From Marvinbryantia sp. (lineage in GTDB: Bacteria > Bacillota > Clostridia > Lachnospirales > Lachnospiraceae): DNA of 64,000 nt. Every line of letters starts with the position of its first letter. The first letter of the stretch is position 1. The notes under the pieces were generated by a model. That model ran no database searches. It saw only the letters and a list, made by a program, of their open reading frames with translations, and was not told the origin of the DNA. The position numbers were made by a program, and so were the translations under genes. Location: contig JAEDFS010000004.1 in the NCBI GenBank assembly GCA_016297895.1, forward strand, positions 23,561-87,560. The letters are read 5' to 3'. Positions 1 through 9,096 of this stretch are shown piece after piece.

Positions 1-1
1 C

Positions 2-1180
2 GGGGATCTCAAACCCTCCAATCTGGTGTGGCAGAAGGAGAGGATCATTCTGGTGGATCTGGGATCGGCACTGATGCAGAACAGCAGGGGAAGAAAAAGC
101 GGGACAAAGGAATATCAGCCTGACTGGCGGGGCAAGGAAGATCTTCCGGATGTGGAGCTTGACATTTACGGTCTTGGGAAGACATTGAAATGTATGCTGA
201 CAGTGGGAAGAAGCCGGATTCCGGGGCAGATGCAAAAAATGATCGGCAGATGTATTTCCGGGAGCAGGGAGGAACGGTTTTTTACGGTTTCTCAGTGCAG
301 AACTCATCTTGAGCGGCTTCAGTGCAGGAGGTATTTTCTGGGAATCATGGCTGTACTGGCGGTCTGTGTCATATCAGCAGCAGGGAGGACTCTTCAAATG
401 GAGGAACAGTCCAGGGACACAGAGCTTCTTTACAGAGATCTGGTAAGAACAGCCGGGGAAAGCCGGGAGGGGGAGCAGAAGCAGCTCCTTGTGGAGGCGA
501 TCCGACTGGATCCGGCCTGTGAAACCGGGTATCTGGATTATCTGGACAGTCTGCTGGAGGACAGTGTGCTGTCAGAAGAGGAGGATGAAGAACTTTGTGC
601 TCTCCTTGCGGATTCTTCCGGTGACGGGGTCATCCGGGAGGATCATTTGCGGACAAATGGCAGCAGTTATGGGATCACGGCCTGTCGGATCGGCATGGCA
701 TACTGGTATTTTTATCAGGGAGAAGGCGGAAAACGGTATGCGGTCAACTGGTTTCGAAAGGCACTGGAAGTGCCGGAAGAAGAGTTTGGAGATGAGCTGG
801 GGCGCAGGCGCTGCAGGATCTATGAGAAGATCGGGAGTTATCGGATCCGGCTGGAGCATGGGGATAAGACAGGAGAATACAGCATTTCTTTTCGGGAATA
901 CTGGGAAGATCTGATGGAGCTGTCGGATACACTGGAAAAGCCTGGTGAGGAGATGGTCACTCTGTATTGCTGGCAGGAACTGATCTGTCAGATCCTTCAT
1001 TACAGGATGGAGTTTGAATATGCGGGGATCACCGGAGAACAAATGAGAGGTGTGACGGAAAATATCCGTAAAAAAATGGAAAAAATAGAAGAAGAGAACA
1101 GATCCATCCGTGACAGGAAAGAGCAGATCAGGGAATATCTGAAGCTGCTGGAAGAGGAATGGATACAGGAAGCAGAGTGA
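2..1180 (+). CDS. Membrane Ser/Thr protein kinase, C-terminal part (5' end outside window)
   Basis: The reading frame is open from base 2 and begins inside a Hanks-type kinase domain: GDLKPSNL matches the catalytic loop (usual HGDLKPSN) and ILVDLGSA is the metal-binding DFG motif in the form DLG. GTKEYQPDW follows as the activation-segment motif. The kinase lobe ends near residue 90 after the first GTG (base 26), and one hydrophobic span (FLGIMAVLAVCVISAAG) crosses the membrane. About 270 residues follow, mostly charged and helical with a TPR-like stretch (YWYFYQGEGGKRYAVNWF); these are probably the extracytoplasmic sensor part. The GTG at 26 is not the start, because conserved kinase sequence lies upstream of it. 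The next gene begins 22 bases downstream and probably belongs to the same operon. Kinase identity is clear from the motifs; the signal sensed is unknown. Confidence 0.85.
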   Translation, partial: GDLKPSNLVWQKERIILVDLGSALMQNSRGRKSGTKEYQPDWRGKEDLPDVELDIYGLGKTLKCMLTVGRSRIPGQMQKMIGRCISGSREERFFTVSQCRTHLERLQCRRYFLGIMAVLAVCVISAAGRTLQMEEQSRDTELLYRDLVRTAGESREGEQKQLLVEAIRLDPACETGYLDYLDSLLEDSVLSEEEDEELCALLADSSGDGVIREDHLRTNGSSYGITACRIGMAYWYFYQGEGGKRYAVNWFRKALEVPEEEFGDELGRRRCRIYEKIGSYRIRLEHGDKTGEYSISFREYWEDLMELSDTLEKPGEEMVTLYCWQELICQILHYRMEFEYAGITGEQMRGVTENIRKKMEKIEEENRSIRDRKEQIREYLKLLEEEWIQEAE

Positions 1181-1202
1181 ATCAGGGAAGGGTGGAATAG
1201 AA

Positions 1203-4091
1203 ATGAAGTTTCTGGAAATGTTGTTGACGATCATCATCTGGCTTGCGCTTCAGAACAGCCTGCAGAATCAGGAGGAGAGGCAGACAGCGGCAGTCTGTGC
1301 TTCACAGAGTGTGGAGGCGGTGAGCCTTAGTTATACGGAAAACAGAACCGGGGAAAGCGAAGCGGGGGAAAATACGGTAACGGAGAGTGATACAGAATCG
1401 GAGAGCAGCACAGAAGAAAGCAGTGAGACGGAGTCGGAGAGCGGTACAGAAGAAAGCAGCGAGACAGAATCGGAGAGCGGTACAGAAGAAAGCAGCGAGA
1501 CGGAATCGGAGAGCGGTACAGAAGAAAGCAGTGAGACGGAGTCAGAGAGCGGTACGGAAGAAAGCAGTGAGACGGAATCGGAGAGCGGTACAGAAGAAAG
1601 CAGTGAGACGGAGTCAGAGACCGATTCGGAGGAACCGGAGACAGAGACGGAATCGAAGCAGATACGAATTCAGAAATTATGGGCAGATTATGAGGATGGA
1701 TATAAGATCTATGACGGGACAACGCTGGTGAATGTGGCCGTCGAGGCAGAAGGGGTGCCCGCCGGGTACATTCTGAGTGCAATTGGAAGGACAGAATTGC
1801 CGGATGCGGGAAGCTATCCGGTGAAGGTGGAATATACTCTGACCGGGGAAGAAGCTAAGAGTTATGAAATCGTGGAGGAGGCAGAGCCACTGGAGATCCG
1901 TGTAATGCCGAAGCCCCTGACGATCGTGATCGCAGATGGAACAAAACGGTATTACGAGGAGCCGGTTCCGGAAAAGGTGCAGTTTCCGGAAGGAGAGGAA
2001 CCCATACGGGTGGAGGGCTTTTTAGAAGAGACCGTGCCGGAGGGATTTCAGCTTCCGGAATGGGAGATCGACCGGGAGGTGATCCAAAAAGACAGTCCCA
2101 TGTATCGGGACGGAAAGACGGTGGAATATGAACAGGCCATTGTTGTAAAAAGAGATGAAGAGGGAAAACCTACCGGAAACCCTACAGACAATTACTGTTT
2201 TCTCCTTGACCGGGAAGCAGGGTTTTATTTTCCGGGAAGCATTCGCCTGAAACCGGCGGCCGTGACCGGAACACTGGATTTTACCATCCATGCTGTTTCG
2301 GAGGACGGGATCTGTCGGGATGGAGACGGTGTGATCTGGGTGCGTCCGGGGACGGTTCTTCAGGCAGTTCCCCAAAAGGGCCGCGGGTATACGCACGGGA
2401 CTGCCATGTTGCCCTTTTATCAGTCTCAGACAGCGGAATTTAAGCTGGTCAGGAAAAATAAAAAAGGTGAACTTCTGGCAGAATCACTCAGGCAGAAGAT
2501 ATCCTGTCAGGTGGATCCGGATGCTCCGGAAGGAGGATTTTCTCTGGACGGAACAGCGGCGGAAAAAGGAGCGCACATTTATCGAAATCAGGAGATCAGA
2601 TGCAGCCTGATATCCCTCACTGATCGGGGAAGCGGGATCCGTTCGGCAGTGTGCTGCGCAGTAAACAGTGCGCAGGCAGACGGAAAAACAGCGGAAGAAG
2701 TCTGGCAGCTCTATTCCGGAAACCGGGATCATGGATCAGAAGTGACGATCACAGAAGAGGGAACCTGGAGGCTTTATGCCAGACTGGAGGATCGGGTGGG
2801 AAATATCCGGTTCCTGGAAGGGCCTGAAGCAGTCCTTGACAAAACAGGCCCGCAGATCCTGATAGAGGGAGTCCTTCCCGGAAGTGCCAATAACGGGACA
2901 GTGGAGCCCGTGATCACAGCACAGGATCCCGGTTATCAGAAAGGAAGTCTGGAAGTTGTCCTGGAAGGAAAAGCCGTGGGACAGAAAACGTTTTCGCAGA
3001 CAAGAAAAGAAGTTACGGATGGAGAAAGCATTTCTGTGGGAGATATTCCCAGGGAACGCAGGTGGGACGATCTCTATCTTCTGACGGCGACGGCACAGGA
3101 CATGGCGGGCAACCGAACAGAAAAAAAGATCTTTTTTTCCGTAAACCGGTTTGGTTCGGTGTATATTGTACAGAATCAGGGAATGGATTATTACAGACAG
3201 GAACCACGGGATCTGATTATTTATGAGATCAATGTAGATACGGTCTCAGAGTCAAAGATCCGTATCGGACATGGGGAAACTGTGCAGGTACTCAAAAAGG
3301 GAATCGATTATCAGGTGAAGGAATCCCGGAACCGGTACGGATGGAGTGAATATCGTTATCGGATACCGGCAGCCAGATTTCGGGAGGAAGGGGCTTATTA
3401 TGTGACGCTGTTCTCAGTGGACCGGGCCAATAATACAGGAGACAGCAGACAGCAGAACCTGAAGCTGGAGTTTGCGGTGGACAGGACTCCGCCCTCTGTT
3501 TTTCTGTCCGGAATCGAAGAGGGGAAAAGTTATCCCCAGGAAGAACGAACGGTTGTGGTGGAGTGCCGGGACAATCAGAAGCTTGCGAAGGTACAGGTAT
3601 TTTTGAATGATCTGCCGGTCTATGAAGGAACAGAGGGAACATTGAGAATCCGGGCTGAAAAAATGGAAACCTGGCAGAAATTGTCGGTATGCGTACGGGA
3701 CGGAGCGGGAAATGAAAAAGATACGGGAACGATCCGGTTTTTTGTAGGGGATCCGGAGACTGCCGTAAGAACGCAGAAGGAAGAATCGGAGACAGGGGAG
3801 AGTGCGGAGAAAGAAGAGGCAGAACGGGAGGAAGAGACAGAGCAGGGAGAAGAGGAAGAGCGGAGAGAAAAGCAGAAGACAGGTTCCCGGGAACAGACGG
3901 TCGAAACGAAGAAAACGAAAGAAGCAGCCGGAGTGGAAGCGGCAGAGCAGAAGGTGGAGAGGGAGACGAACCCTAAGAAAAGTCCGATGGAAAAAAACGG
4001 AAGAAAATGGCCGGAAATCTTTTGGCTGATGGGGATTTTGCCTGTAATATGGATTCTTTTTCGCTTTTTTTCTGCCAGAATAAAGGGGTAA
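1203..4091 (+). CDS. Large surface protein with ESGTEESSETES repeats, YDG/MBG-like and Ig-like domains
   Basis: The 962-residue protein has a hydrophobic N-terminus (MKFLEMLLTIIIWLALQ), acting as a signal or anchor. A low-complexity acidic stalk (about residues 60-150) contains six 12-residue repeats. Next comes a YDG/MBG-like beta domain, marked by IYDGTTLVNV around residue 170. Several Ig-like modules follow, marked by AVDRTPPSVFLSG and VLDKTGPQILIEG. A long Glu/Lys-rich segment precedes a C-terminal membrane helix (IFWLMGILPVIWILFRFF) and a short basic tail. There is no LPXTG motif, so it is probably held by the C-terminal helix. AGGGAAGGGTGG precedes ATG 1203. Its place directly after a membrane kinase suggests a surface partner or substrate of that kinase, but this is inference. 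Exact function is not recognised. Confidence 0.8.
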   Translation: MKFLEMLLTIIIWLALQNSLQNQEERQTAAVCASQSVEAVSLSYTENRTGESEAGENTVTESDTESESSTEESSETESESGTEESSETESESGTEESSETESESGTEESSETESESGTEESSETESESGTEESSETESETDSEEPETETESKQIRIQKLWADYEDGYKIYDGTTLVNVAVEAEGVPAGYILSAIGRTELPDAGSYPVKVEYTLTGEEAKSYEIVEEAEPLEIRVMPKPLTIVIADGTKRYYEEPVPEKVQFPEGEEPIRVEGFLEETVPEGFQLPEWEIDREVIQKDSPMYRDGKTVEYEQAIVVKRDEEGKPTGNPTDNYCFLLDREAGFYFPGSIRLKPAAVTGTLDFTIHAVSEDGICRDGDGVIWVRPGTVLQAVPQKGRGYTHGTAMLPFYQSQTAEFKLVRKNKKGELLAESLRQKISCQVDPDAPEGGFSLDGTAAEKGAHIYRNQEIRCSLISLTDRGSGIRSAVCCAVNSAQADGKTAEEVWQLYSGNRDHGSEVTITEEGTWRLYARLEDRVGNIRFLEGPEAVLDKTGPQILIEGVLPGSANNGTVEPVITAQDPGYQKGSLEVVLEGKAVGQKTFSQTRKEVTDGESISVGDIPRERRWDDLYLLTATAQDMAGNRTEKKIFFSVNRFGSVYIVQNQGMDYYRQEPRDLIIYEINVDTVSESKIRIGHGETVQVLKKGIDYQVKESRNRYGWSEYRYRIPAARFREEGAYYVTLFSVDRANNTGDSRQQNLKLEFAVDRTPPSVFLSGIEEGKSYPQEERTVVVECRDNQKLAKVQVFLNDLPVYEGTEGTLRIRAEKMETWQKLSVCVRDGAGNEKDTGTIRFFVGDPETAVRTQKEESETGESAEKEEAEREEETEQGEEEERREKQKTGSREQTVETKKTKEAAGVEAAEQKVERETNPKKSPMEKNGRKWPEIFWLMGILPVIWILFRFFSARIKG
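1401..1616 (+). repeat. Six in-frame 36-bp tandem repeats
   Basis: Six consecutive 36-base units, each coding for ES(S/G)TEESSETES, run from 1401 to 1616 inside the surface-protein gene. Units differ at only a few synonymous positions (AGT/AGC, ACG/ACA, TCG/TCA), as expected for recent slippage or unequal crossing-over. Copy number probably varies between strains and sets stalk length. All three forward frames and the reverse strand stay open here purely because of the repeat composition. Confidence 0.95.
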
Positions 4092-4096
4092 AAGAA

Positions 4097-4125
4097 TAGA
4101 CATTTTAAAAATGGTGTGGTATTAT
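4097..4125 (+). promoter_or_regulatory. Probable sigma-A promoter for the SH3/YARHG gene
   Basis: TAGACA (4097-4102) and TATTAT (4120-4125) are separated by 17 bases. The in-frame ATG at 4111 lies in the spacer, so it cannot be the start of a transcript made from here; this supports the downstream start at 4147. Confidence 0.5.
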
Positions 4126-4146
4126 CTTCATCAAGAGGTGAGGAAA

Positions 4147-5313
4147 ATGTCTAATAAGAGGAATATAGGAATGATTTTCGGTGTTGCTGCTGCCACTGTA
4201 CTGGCTTCCGGCGGCAGTATTTTTTTGACGAACACCGGACTCACACTGATTGACAAAAGTGTGACCACAGTACAGGAGGCAGAATCCGGACTTACGGCAA
4301 AGGAAACAGAGCTTCCCATGACCGTAGAGCAGTTTGCGAAGACCGGGGATTCTTTTGATATTCTGATCGATGGTAAGGTGAGTGCAGAGGGGGAGACTGA
4401 GACCCAGGATCAGAATGAGACAGAAAAGAAAGAAACAGAGAAGAAAGAAACAGAAAAGAAAGAAACGGAAGCATCGTCCAATACACCTGAGACAGAGAGT
4501 ACCGCTGTCACAGAAGAGGATACCAGTATTCTGTATGCATCCGGCAATCTGAATATCCGTACCGGTGCAGGAACAGACAGTGACGTGCTGGGAACCTTTG
4601 CACCCGGAGATCAGGTAACTGTACTTGGGGATGCAGGAGACGGGTGGACAAAGGTCAGCTATCAGGGCCAGACCGGTTATGTCAGCTCGAATTATCTGAC
4701 ACAGAATAAATCAGAAACCACCCAGGGATCCACAGGCAGCTCTTCCGGAAGCAGTTCCACCGGAAGCAGTTCCACCGGAAGCAGTTCTACCGGGCAGGTG
4801 ATGTATGCAACGGACTATGTATATGTGCGCAGCGATGACGACAAAAAAAGCAGTACACTGGGCGGTCTGTCTACGGGAGAAGCCGTCAGTGTAGTGGGAA
4901 ATACGGGAACCGGATGGATTCAGGTGAATTATAACGGTCAGACCGGTTATGTGGGAGAGCATTATCTGTCCTGGAGTCAGAACAGCAGCTCTTCCGGAAG
5001 CAATTCTTCGAGCAGCAGTTCCTCCGGAAGCGGCGCATGGGATGACAGTTTTATGATGTATGATATCGACAGCCGTTATATTTCCGCCGACGAACTGAGC
5101 GGATGGTCTTCCTCAGATCTGGCGATCCTCAGAAATGAAATCTTCGCCCGTCACGGAAGGATCTTCTCTACTCCAAGCTGGGCAGAGTATTTTTCACAGA
5201 AGACCTGGTATGTACCTACTTATGACCCGTCCTATTTTGACAGTAACATGAGGAGTTTCTTAAATGACTGTGAATGGGCAAACCTGCAGGTGATCCTTGC
5301 AGTTGAAGGCTGA
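4147..5313 (+). CDS. Membrane-anchored SH3-domain protein with C-terminal YARHG domain
   Basis: I chose ATG 4147 (MSNKRNIGMIFG) because GAGGTGAGG lies just before it; the earlier ATG at 4111 sits inside a likely promoter. The 388-residue product has an N-terminal hydrophobic segment (about 7-25), a KKETE-repeat linker, and a bacterial SH3 domain (YASGNLNIRTGAGTDSDVLG). A Ser/Gly/Thr linker with GSSST repeats leads to a second SH3 domain (YATDYVYVRSDDDKKSSTLG), then a second Ser-rich linker. The C-terminus is a YARHG domain with the signature LRNEIFARHGRIF. SH3 domains of this class usually bind peptidoglycan or other wall components; YARHG is common in extracellular proteins of Firmicutes. 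It probably acts at the wall, downstream of the kinase and surface protein. Domain calls are firm; the exact role is unknown. Confidence 0.88.
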   Translation: MSNKRNIGMIFGVAAATVLASGGSIFLTNTGLTLIDKSVTTVQEAESGLTAKETELPMTVEQFAKTGDSFDILIDGKVSAEGETETQDQNETEKKETEKKETEKKETEASSNTPETESTAVTEEDTSILYASGNLNIRTGAGTDSDVLGTFAPGDQVTVLGDAGDGWTKVSYQGQTGYVSSNYLTQNKSETTQGSTGSSSGSSSTGSSSTGSSSTGQVMYATDYVYVRSDDDKKSSTLGGLSTGEAVSVVGNTGTGWIQVNYNGQTGYVGEHYLSWSQNSSSSGSNSSSSSSSGSGAWDDSFMMYDIDSRYISADELSGWSSSDLAILRNEIFARHGRIFSTPSWAEYFSQKTWYVPTYDPSYFDSNMRSFLNDCEWANLQVILAVEG

Positions 5314-5337
5314 TCAGGGTAAAAGGAGGTACGCAAG

Positions 5338-6399
5338 ATGGAAAATCAGCAGTTTAAATGGAGACAGAGAAAAAAACGGAATGCGAAAATTACCGTATGG
5401 ATCATTGTTGTGATTCTGCTGTCTGCGGCAGGTACCTTTGTATATGAAGGAATGCAGGACAGCGATCCGCTGCGTGTGGCAGAACGCCATTTCCGGCAGG
5501 AAGCAGGGATGGATGGATATCAAGTAGAGACAGGAGAGCGTTCCCTGAACGAACAGAATCAGTTTGTACAGGAATATACGTTCACCTATACTGCAGACGG
5601 GAAAGAGGTCAGCAGGAAGGTTCATATGATCCAGCAGAATGAGAAGAAATACGGACTTTTTGAACAGTGGATCATGACAGATGCCAAAGAGGATACCAGA
5701 GATCTGGAGCTGATCGCTCCGGCAGGTTCCCAGGTACTGTTGAACGGTGTATCACCGGATGCAGACAGCATAAAACAGGATGAAAATCTTTCGCCGGGTG
5801 CTGTTTGTTACCAGCTTACGGGAATTCCGGTAGAGAATTGTAAGATCCAGGTGACGGGACTGCCCTTTGACTCTTATGAAGGAGTGCTGGATACGTCCAG
5901 TTCTGTGGTCGATATCCGTGATCAGCTTACAGTAGGAGAAAATGCAAAAACACAGATGACAGAGATCGCCAAGAGTATGATCCGTGAACTGTTTACGGCG
6001 GTCGCAGAGGATAAGACGGCGGAAGATCTGGGAGAAGCCTTTGCAGATACAGCCAACAGAGAAAATCTGTTCAAGGCAGTGAAGAGCAACCTGTATCAGG
6101 ACGGAGCACTTAAAGTCAGCAGTCTGAGTTTTGGCGGATTTGAAGCAGAATTTGGTGATGTGTATTATCCCGGCAAAAATGAAGAGGGGTATATCGGAAT
6201 CGAGATGAAGCTTTCCTATAACTGCAGTTACAGACCGGTTCCCGAAGATACGGCAGAAGCAGAAGCGGCGGAAAGCGAGACAGAGGAAACTCAGACAGAA
6301 GCAGAGACAGAACAGGCAAAAAAAGAAGCAGTGTTCTATTTTAAATATCAGGACGGAAGCTGCCGGGTGACTTCGGTGGAAGTTCCGGGAGTGATCTGA
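5338..6399 (+). CDS. Membrane-anchored extracytoplasmic protein of unknown function
   Basis: The 353-residue protein starts with a basic tail (KWRQRKKRNAK) and one membrane helix (VWIIVVILLSAAGTFVYEG, about 20-38), giving a large outside domain. The ectodomain has a tandem architecture loosely like TcaA/YvbJ-type membrane proteins: a region with LIAPAGSQVLLNGV and TGLPFDSYEGVL, then an NTF2-like alpha/beta region (about 200-350) interrupted by an acidic Glu/Thr-rich insert (TEAEAAESETEETQTEAE). AAAAGGAGG lies before ATG 5338. It sits 24 bases after the SH3/YARHG gene and 15 bases before the CPBP protease gene, so it is probably co-transcribed. The TcaA-like comparison is a structural impression only; no function is assigned. 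Confidence 0.75.
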   Translation: MENQQFKWRQRKKRNAKITVWIIVVILLSAAGTFVYEGMQDSDPLRVAERHFRQEAGMDGYQVETGERSLNEQNQFVQEYTFTYTADGKEVSRKVHMIQQNEKKYGLFEQWIMTDAKEDTRDLELIAPAGSQVLLNGVSPDADSIKQDENLSPGAVCYQLTGIPVENCKIQVTGLPFDSYEGVLDTSSSVVDIRDQLTVGENAKTQMTEIAKSMIRELFTAVAEDKTAEDLGEAFADTANRENLFKAVKSNLYQDGALKVSSLSFGGFEAEFGDVYYPGKNEEGYIGIEMKLSYNCSYRPVPEDTAEAEAAESETEETQTEAETEQAKKEAVFYFKYQDGSCRVTSVEVPGVI

Positions 6400-6414
6400 T
6401 GTCGGACAGGAGCG

Positions 6415-7089
6415 ATGAAATTGAGTGACGTGCTTTTTCTTACAGTCCGGGCTTTGGAGCCTGTGCTGATCCATTATCTGGCATCGAATCTCATCATTAT
6501 GATAGGGACATCAATGGGGCTGCATGCAGATGCAGCCTCATTGACCACAATAACGGCGGTACTTGTACTGCCGTTGTTTCTATCCATGATGAAACGGGAT
6601 GAGAGAAATGGGAATAGAAGGGATCATGAGAAAATGCCCCTCTGGATGTATGGGGCGATTCCGGTATTTGCGGCAGCCTGCAACCTGATCGCTGCAGCAG
6701 GAATGAACGGGATCCTTCAGATGGGAGAGAGCCTTTTCGGAATCCGGATCTCCAATGAAGTGCAGGAAGGGCTGTTCCGGGGGTGGCTGCCCATGCAGAT
6801 CCTGGGGCTTGGAATCCTCGTGCCGATTATGGAAGAAGTCTTATTTCGAGGACTTGTATATAATCGGTTTAGGGATTATAATAAAGAGTGGTTATCTTTA
6901 ATTTTGGGAGCAGCGGTCTTTGCAGTCTATCATGGGAATCTGATACAGATCCTGTTTGCATTTCCCATGGGACTGATCATTACGGAAGTCTACCGCAGAG
7001 GGAAAACGATCCGGGCACCTATCTTATTTCATATGGCAGTGAATCTCAGCTCGGTGCTGCTGTCATATGGAGGAAGGCTTGGGGGATAA
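6415..7089 (+). CDS. CPBP-family intramembrane metalloprotease
   Basis: The 224-residue, mostly hydrophobic protein carries the three CPBP/CAAX-protease motifs in order: EEVLFRG (motif 1, EExxxR, about residue 141), FAVYHGN (motif 2, FxxxH, about 165) and HMAVN (motif 3, HxxxN, about 205). Several membrane helices surround them. Related enzymes cleave within the membrane, process bacteriocins or act in self-immunity, or modify surface proteins; no bacteriocin gene is visible here. ATG 6415 follows GGACAGGAG. It lies between an extracytoplasmic protein gene and the signal peptidase gene, in a run of envelope genes. Family assignment is firm, substrate unknown. Confidence 0.88.
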   Translation: MKLSDVLFLTVRALEPVLIHYLASNLIIMIGTSMGLHADAASLTTITAVLVLPLFLSMMKRDERNGNRRDHEKMPLWMYGAIPVFAAACNLIAAAGMNGILQMGESLFGIRISNEVQEGLFRGWLPMQILGLGILVPIMEEVLFRGLVYNRFRDYNKEWLSLILGAAVFAVYHGNLIQILFAFPMGLIITEVYRRGKTIRAPILFHMAVNLSSVLLSYGGRLGG

Positions 7090-7155
7090 CGTAAAAACTG
7101 TAAGAAAATAAAACAGTTCCGGAGGGGAATGAAATCGGAGAAAAAGGAGAGGCTA

Positions 7156-7680
7156 ATGAAAAAGGAAATTTTAAGCTGGATCGCATGCTTTGCGATTGCT
7201 ATTGCAGCGGCACTGTTTATTGTAACATTTATCGGACAGAGAGTAGAAGTGGATGGACAGTCTATGGAGTCTACTCTGCAGGATAAGGACAACCTGATCT
7301 GTGATAAGATCAGCTACCGGTTTAAGGATCCCGAGAGATTTGATATTGTGATCATTTATCCGGATGAAACAAAATCCAAGAGATGGATCAAACGTATTAT
7401 CGGTCTTCCCGGAGAAGAAGTGCGGATCGATGAGGAGGGCAATATTTATATTAACGGAGAGATCCTGGAGGAGAATTACGGAAAAGAGACCATTCAGGAT
7501 CCGGGACTTGCCGCCCAGACCATCAGGCTGGGAGAGGATGAATACTGGGTAATGGGAGATAACCGGAATCACAGCAGTGACAGCCGTGTGATCGGTCCGG
7601 TTCCCAGAAGCAGGATCCTTGGCAAGGCATTTATCCGCATTTATCCTTTCAGTAAATTCGGATTGATCAAACATCAGTAG
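7156..7680 (+). CDS. lepB: Signal peptidase I
   Basis: The enzyme removes signal peptides from secreted proteins on the outer face of the membrane. The 174-residue product has one N-terminal membrane helix (about 8-26), the catalytic serine in GQSMEST (Ser36), the catalytic lysine in WIKRIIGLPGE (Lys79), and the conserved box GDNRNHSSDSR near the C-terminus. The length is normal for a single-helix Gram-positive SipS type. I chose ATG 7156, with AAGGAGAGG at proper spacing; ATG 7129 is in frame nine codons earlier and has its own GGAGGGG, but spacing is very short. Several proteins encoded just upstream are exported, which fits the location. Confidence 0.93.
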   Translation: MKKEILSWIACFAIAIAAALFIVTFIGQRVEVDGQSMESTLQDKDNLICDKISYRFKDPERFDIVIIYPDETKSKRWIKRIIGLPGEEVRIDEEGNIYINGEILEENYGKETIQDPGLAAQTIRLGEDEYWVMGDNRNHSSDSRVIGPVPRSRILGKAFIRIYPFSKFGLIKHQ

Positions 7681-7705
7681 AGGAGAGAAGCAAGGAGAAC
7701 TGGAT

Positions 7706-9082
7706 ATGGAACGAAAAAATGTGTGGACCGGTTACACAAAAAAGAATCTGGCAGAACTGGAGAAGCTGAATAAGAATTATCGTCAATTTCTGGATAAGGG
7801 CAAGACCGAACGGGAATGTGTGGCGGAGACGATCCGGCTGGCGGAAAAAGCAGGTTACCGCAGCCTTCCGGAAGTTATGAAAAGCGGGGAGCAGGTTAAA
7901 GCCGGGGATAAGGTCTATGCAGCTTTTATGGAAAAAACGATCGCCCTTTTCCATATCGGTACCAAAGAGATCGAAAAGGGAATGAATATTCTGGGGGCGC
8001 ATCTGGATTCTCCCAGACTGGATCTGAAGCAGAATCCGCTGTATGAGGATACAGAGCTTGCATATCTGGATACCCATTATTACGGGGGCATCAAAAAATA
8101 TCAGTGGGTGACGATTCCGCTGGCAATTCACGGTGTGGTTGCGAAAAAAGACGGCACTGTGACCAACATTAGCATTGGTGAGGAAGAAGAGGATCCTGTG
8201 TTCTGCATTTCTGATCTTCTGATCCATCTTGCCGGAGAGCAGATGGAAAAAAAGGCGGCGAAGGTGATCGAAGGAGAAGCCTTAAACCTTCTGGTCGGGA
8301 ATATCCCGCTGAAAGAGGAAGAAAAGGATGCAGTCAAAGCCAATATTCTGAAACTGTTAAAAGAAAAGTATGATATGGATGAGGAAGATTTTCTCTCTGC
8401 GGAACTGGAAGTGGTACCGGCAGGAAAGGCCAGAGAATGCGGCCTGGACCGCAGTATGATCCTTGCTTACGGACAGGATGACAGAGTCTGTGCCTACACG
8501 TCTCTGGAAGCGATGCTGGATCTCAAAAAGGTAAAGCGTACCGCATGCTGCATTCTGGTGGATAAGGAAGAGATCGGCAGCGTAGGCGCTACGGGAATGC
8601 AGTCCCGTTTCTTTGAAAACACGGTGGCAGAACTTTTGAACTGTATGGGAGAGTATTCAGAACTGAAGCTTCGCCGATTGCTGGCAAATTCCAGAATGCT
8701 GTCTTCCGATGTGAGTGCGGCTTTTGATCCGGAATTTGCAGCGTCCTTTGAGAAAAAGAATACCGCATATTTTGCAAAAGGTATCGTATTTAATAAATAT
8801 ACCGGAGCAAGAGGAAAATCCAGCTCCAATGATGCCAATGCGGAATATATCGCAGATCTTCGCCGAATCCTGGACAAAAAAGGTGTGGCTTATCAGACCG
8901 CAGAGCTTGGAAAGGTGGATTTTGGCGGCGGCGGAACCATTGCCTATATTCTTGCTCTTTATGGAATGCAGGTCATTGACTGCGGAGTAGCCGTGATGAA
9001 TATGCATGCTCCCTGGGAGATCACCAGCAAAGCAGATGTATATGAGGCAAAGCGCTGTTATACGGCATTTCTTGAGGATTAG
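7706..9082 (+). CDS. M18-family aminopeptidase
   Basis: The 458-residue protein is a cytoplasmic zinc aminopeptidase of the M18 (aspartyl aminopeptidase/ApeB) family. Visible metal-site motifs are GAHLDSPRLD (about residues 95-104), the acid pair in VDKEEIGSVGATG (about 285-297) and a C-terminal GVAVMNMHAPWE with the last histidine ligand. The KSSSNDANAEY segment is also typical. Length fits the family (430-480). M18 enzymes form dodecameric shells and trim N-terminal acidic or other residues from peptides. The gene follows signal peptidase by 25 bases and precedes the PduL-type gene by 14, so co-transcription is likely though no functional link is obvious. Confidence 0.9.
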   Translation: MERKNVWTGYTKKNLAELEKLNKNYRQFLDKGKTERECVAETIRLAEKAGYRSLPEVMKSGEQVKAGDKVYAAFMEKTIALFHIGTKEIEKGMNILGAHLDSPRLDLKQNPLYEDTELAYLDTHYYGGIKKYQWVTIPLAIHGVVAKKDGTVTNISIGEEEEDPVFCISDLLIHLAGEQMEKKAAKVIEGEALNLLVGNIPLKEEEKDAVKANILKLLKEKYDMDEEDFLSAELEVVPAGKARECGLDRSMILAYGQDDRVCAYTSLEAMLDLKKVKRTACCILVDKEEIGSVGATGMQSRFFENTVAELLNCMGEYSELKLRRLLANSRMLSSDVSAAFDPEFAASFEKKNTAYFAKGIVFNKYTGARGKSSSNDANAEYIADLRRILDKKGVAYQTAELGKVDFGGGGTIAYILALYGMQVIDCGVAVMNMHAPWEITSKADVYEAKRCYTAFLED

Positions 9083-9096
9083 GGTTGTGAAGGATT

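Noticed and set aside
1401..1616. Tandem 36-bp repeats of CRISPR-like length
   Set aside because: Units abut without spacers and code in frame for a Ser/Glu/Thr stalk, so this is a protein repeat.
1327..1782. Long antisense frame across the repeat region
   Set aside because: It is open only because of the repeat composition and has no ribosome site or recognisable domain.
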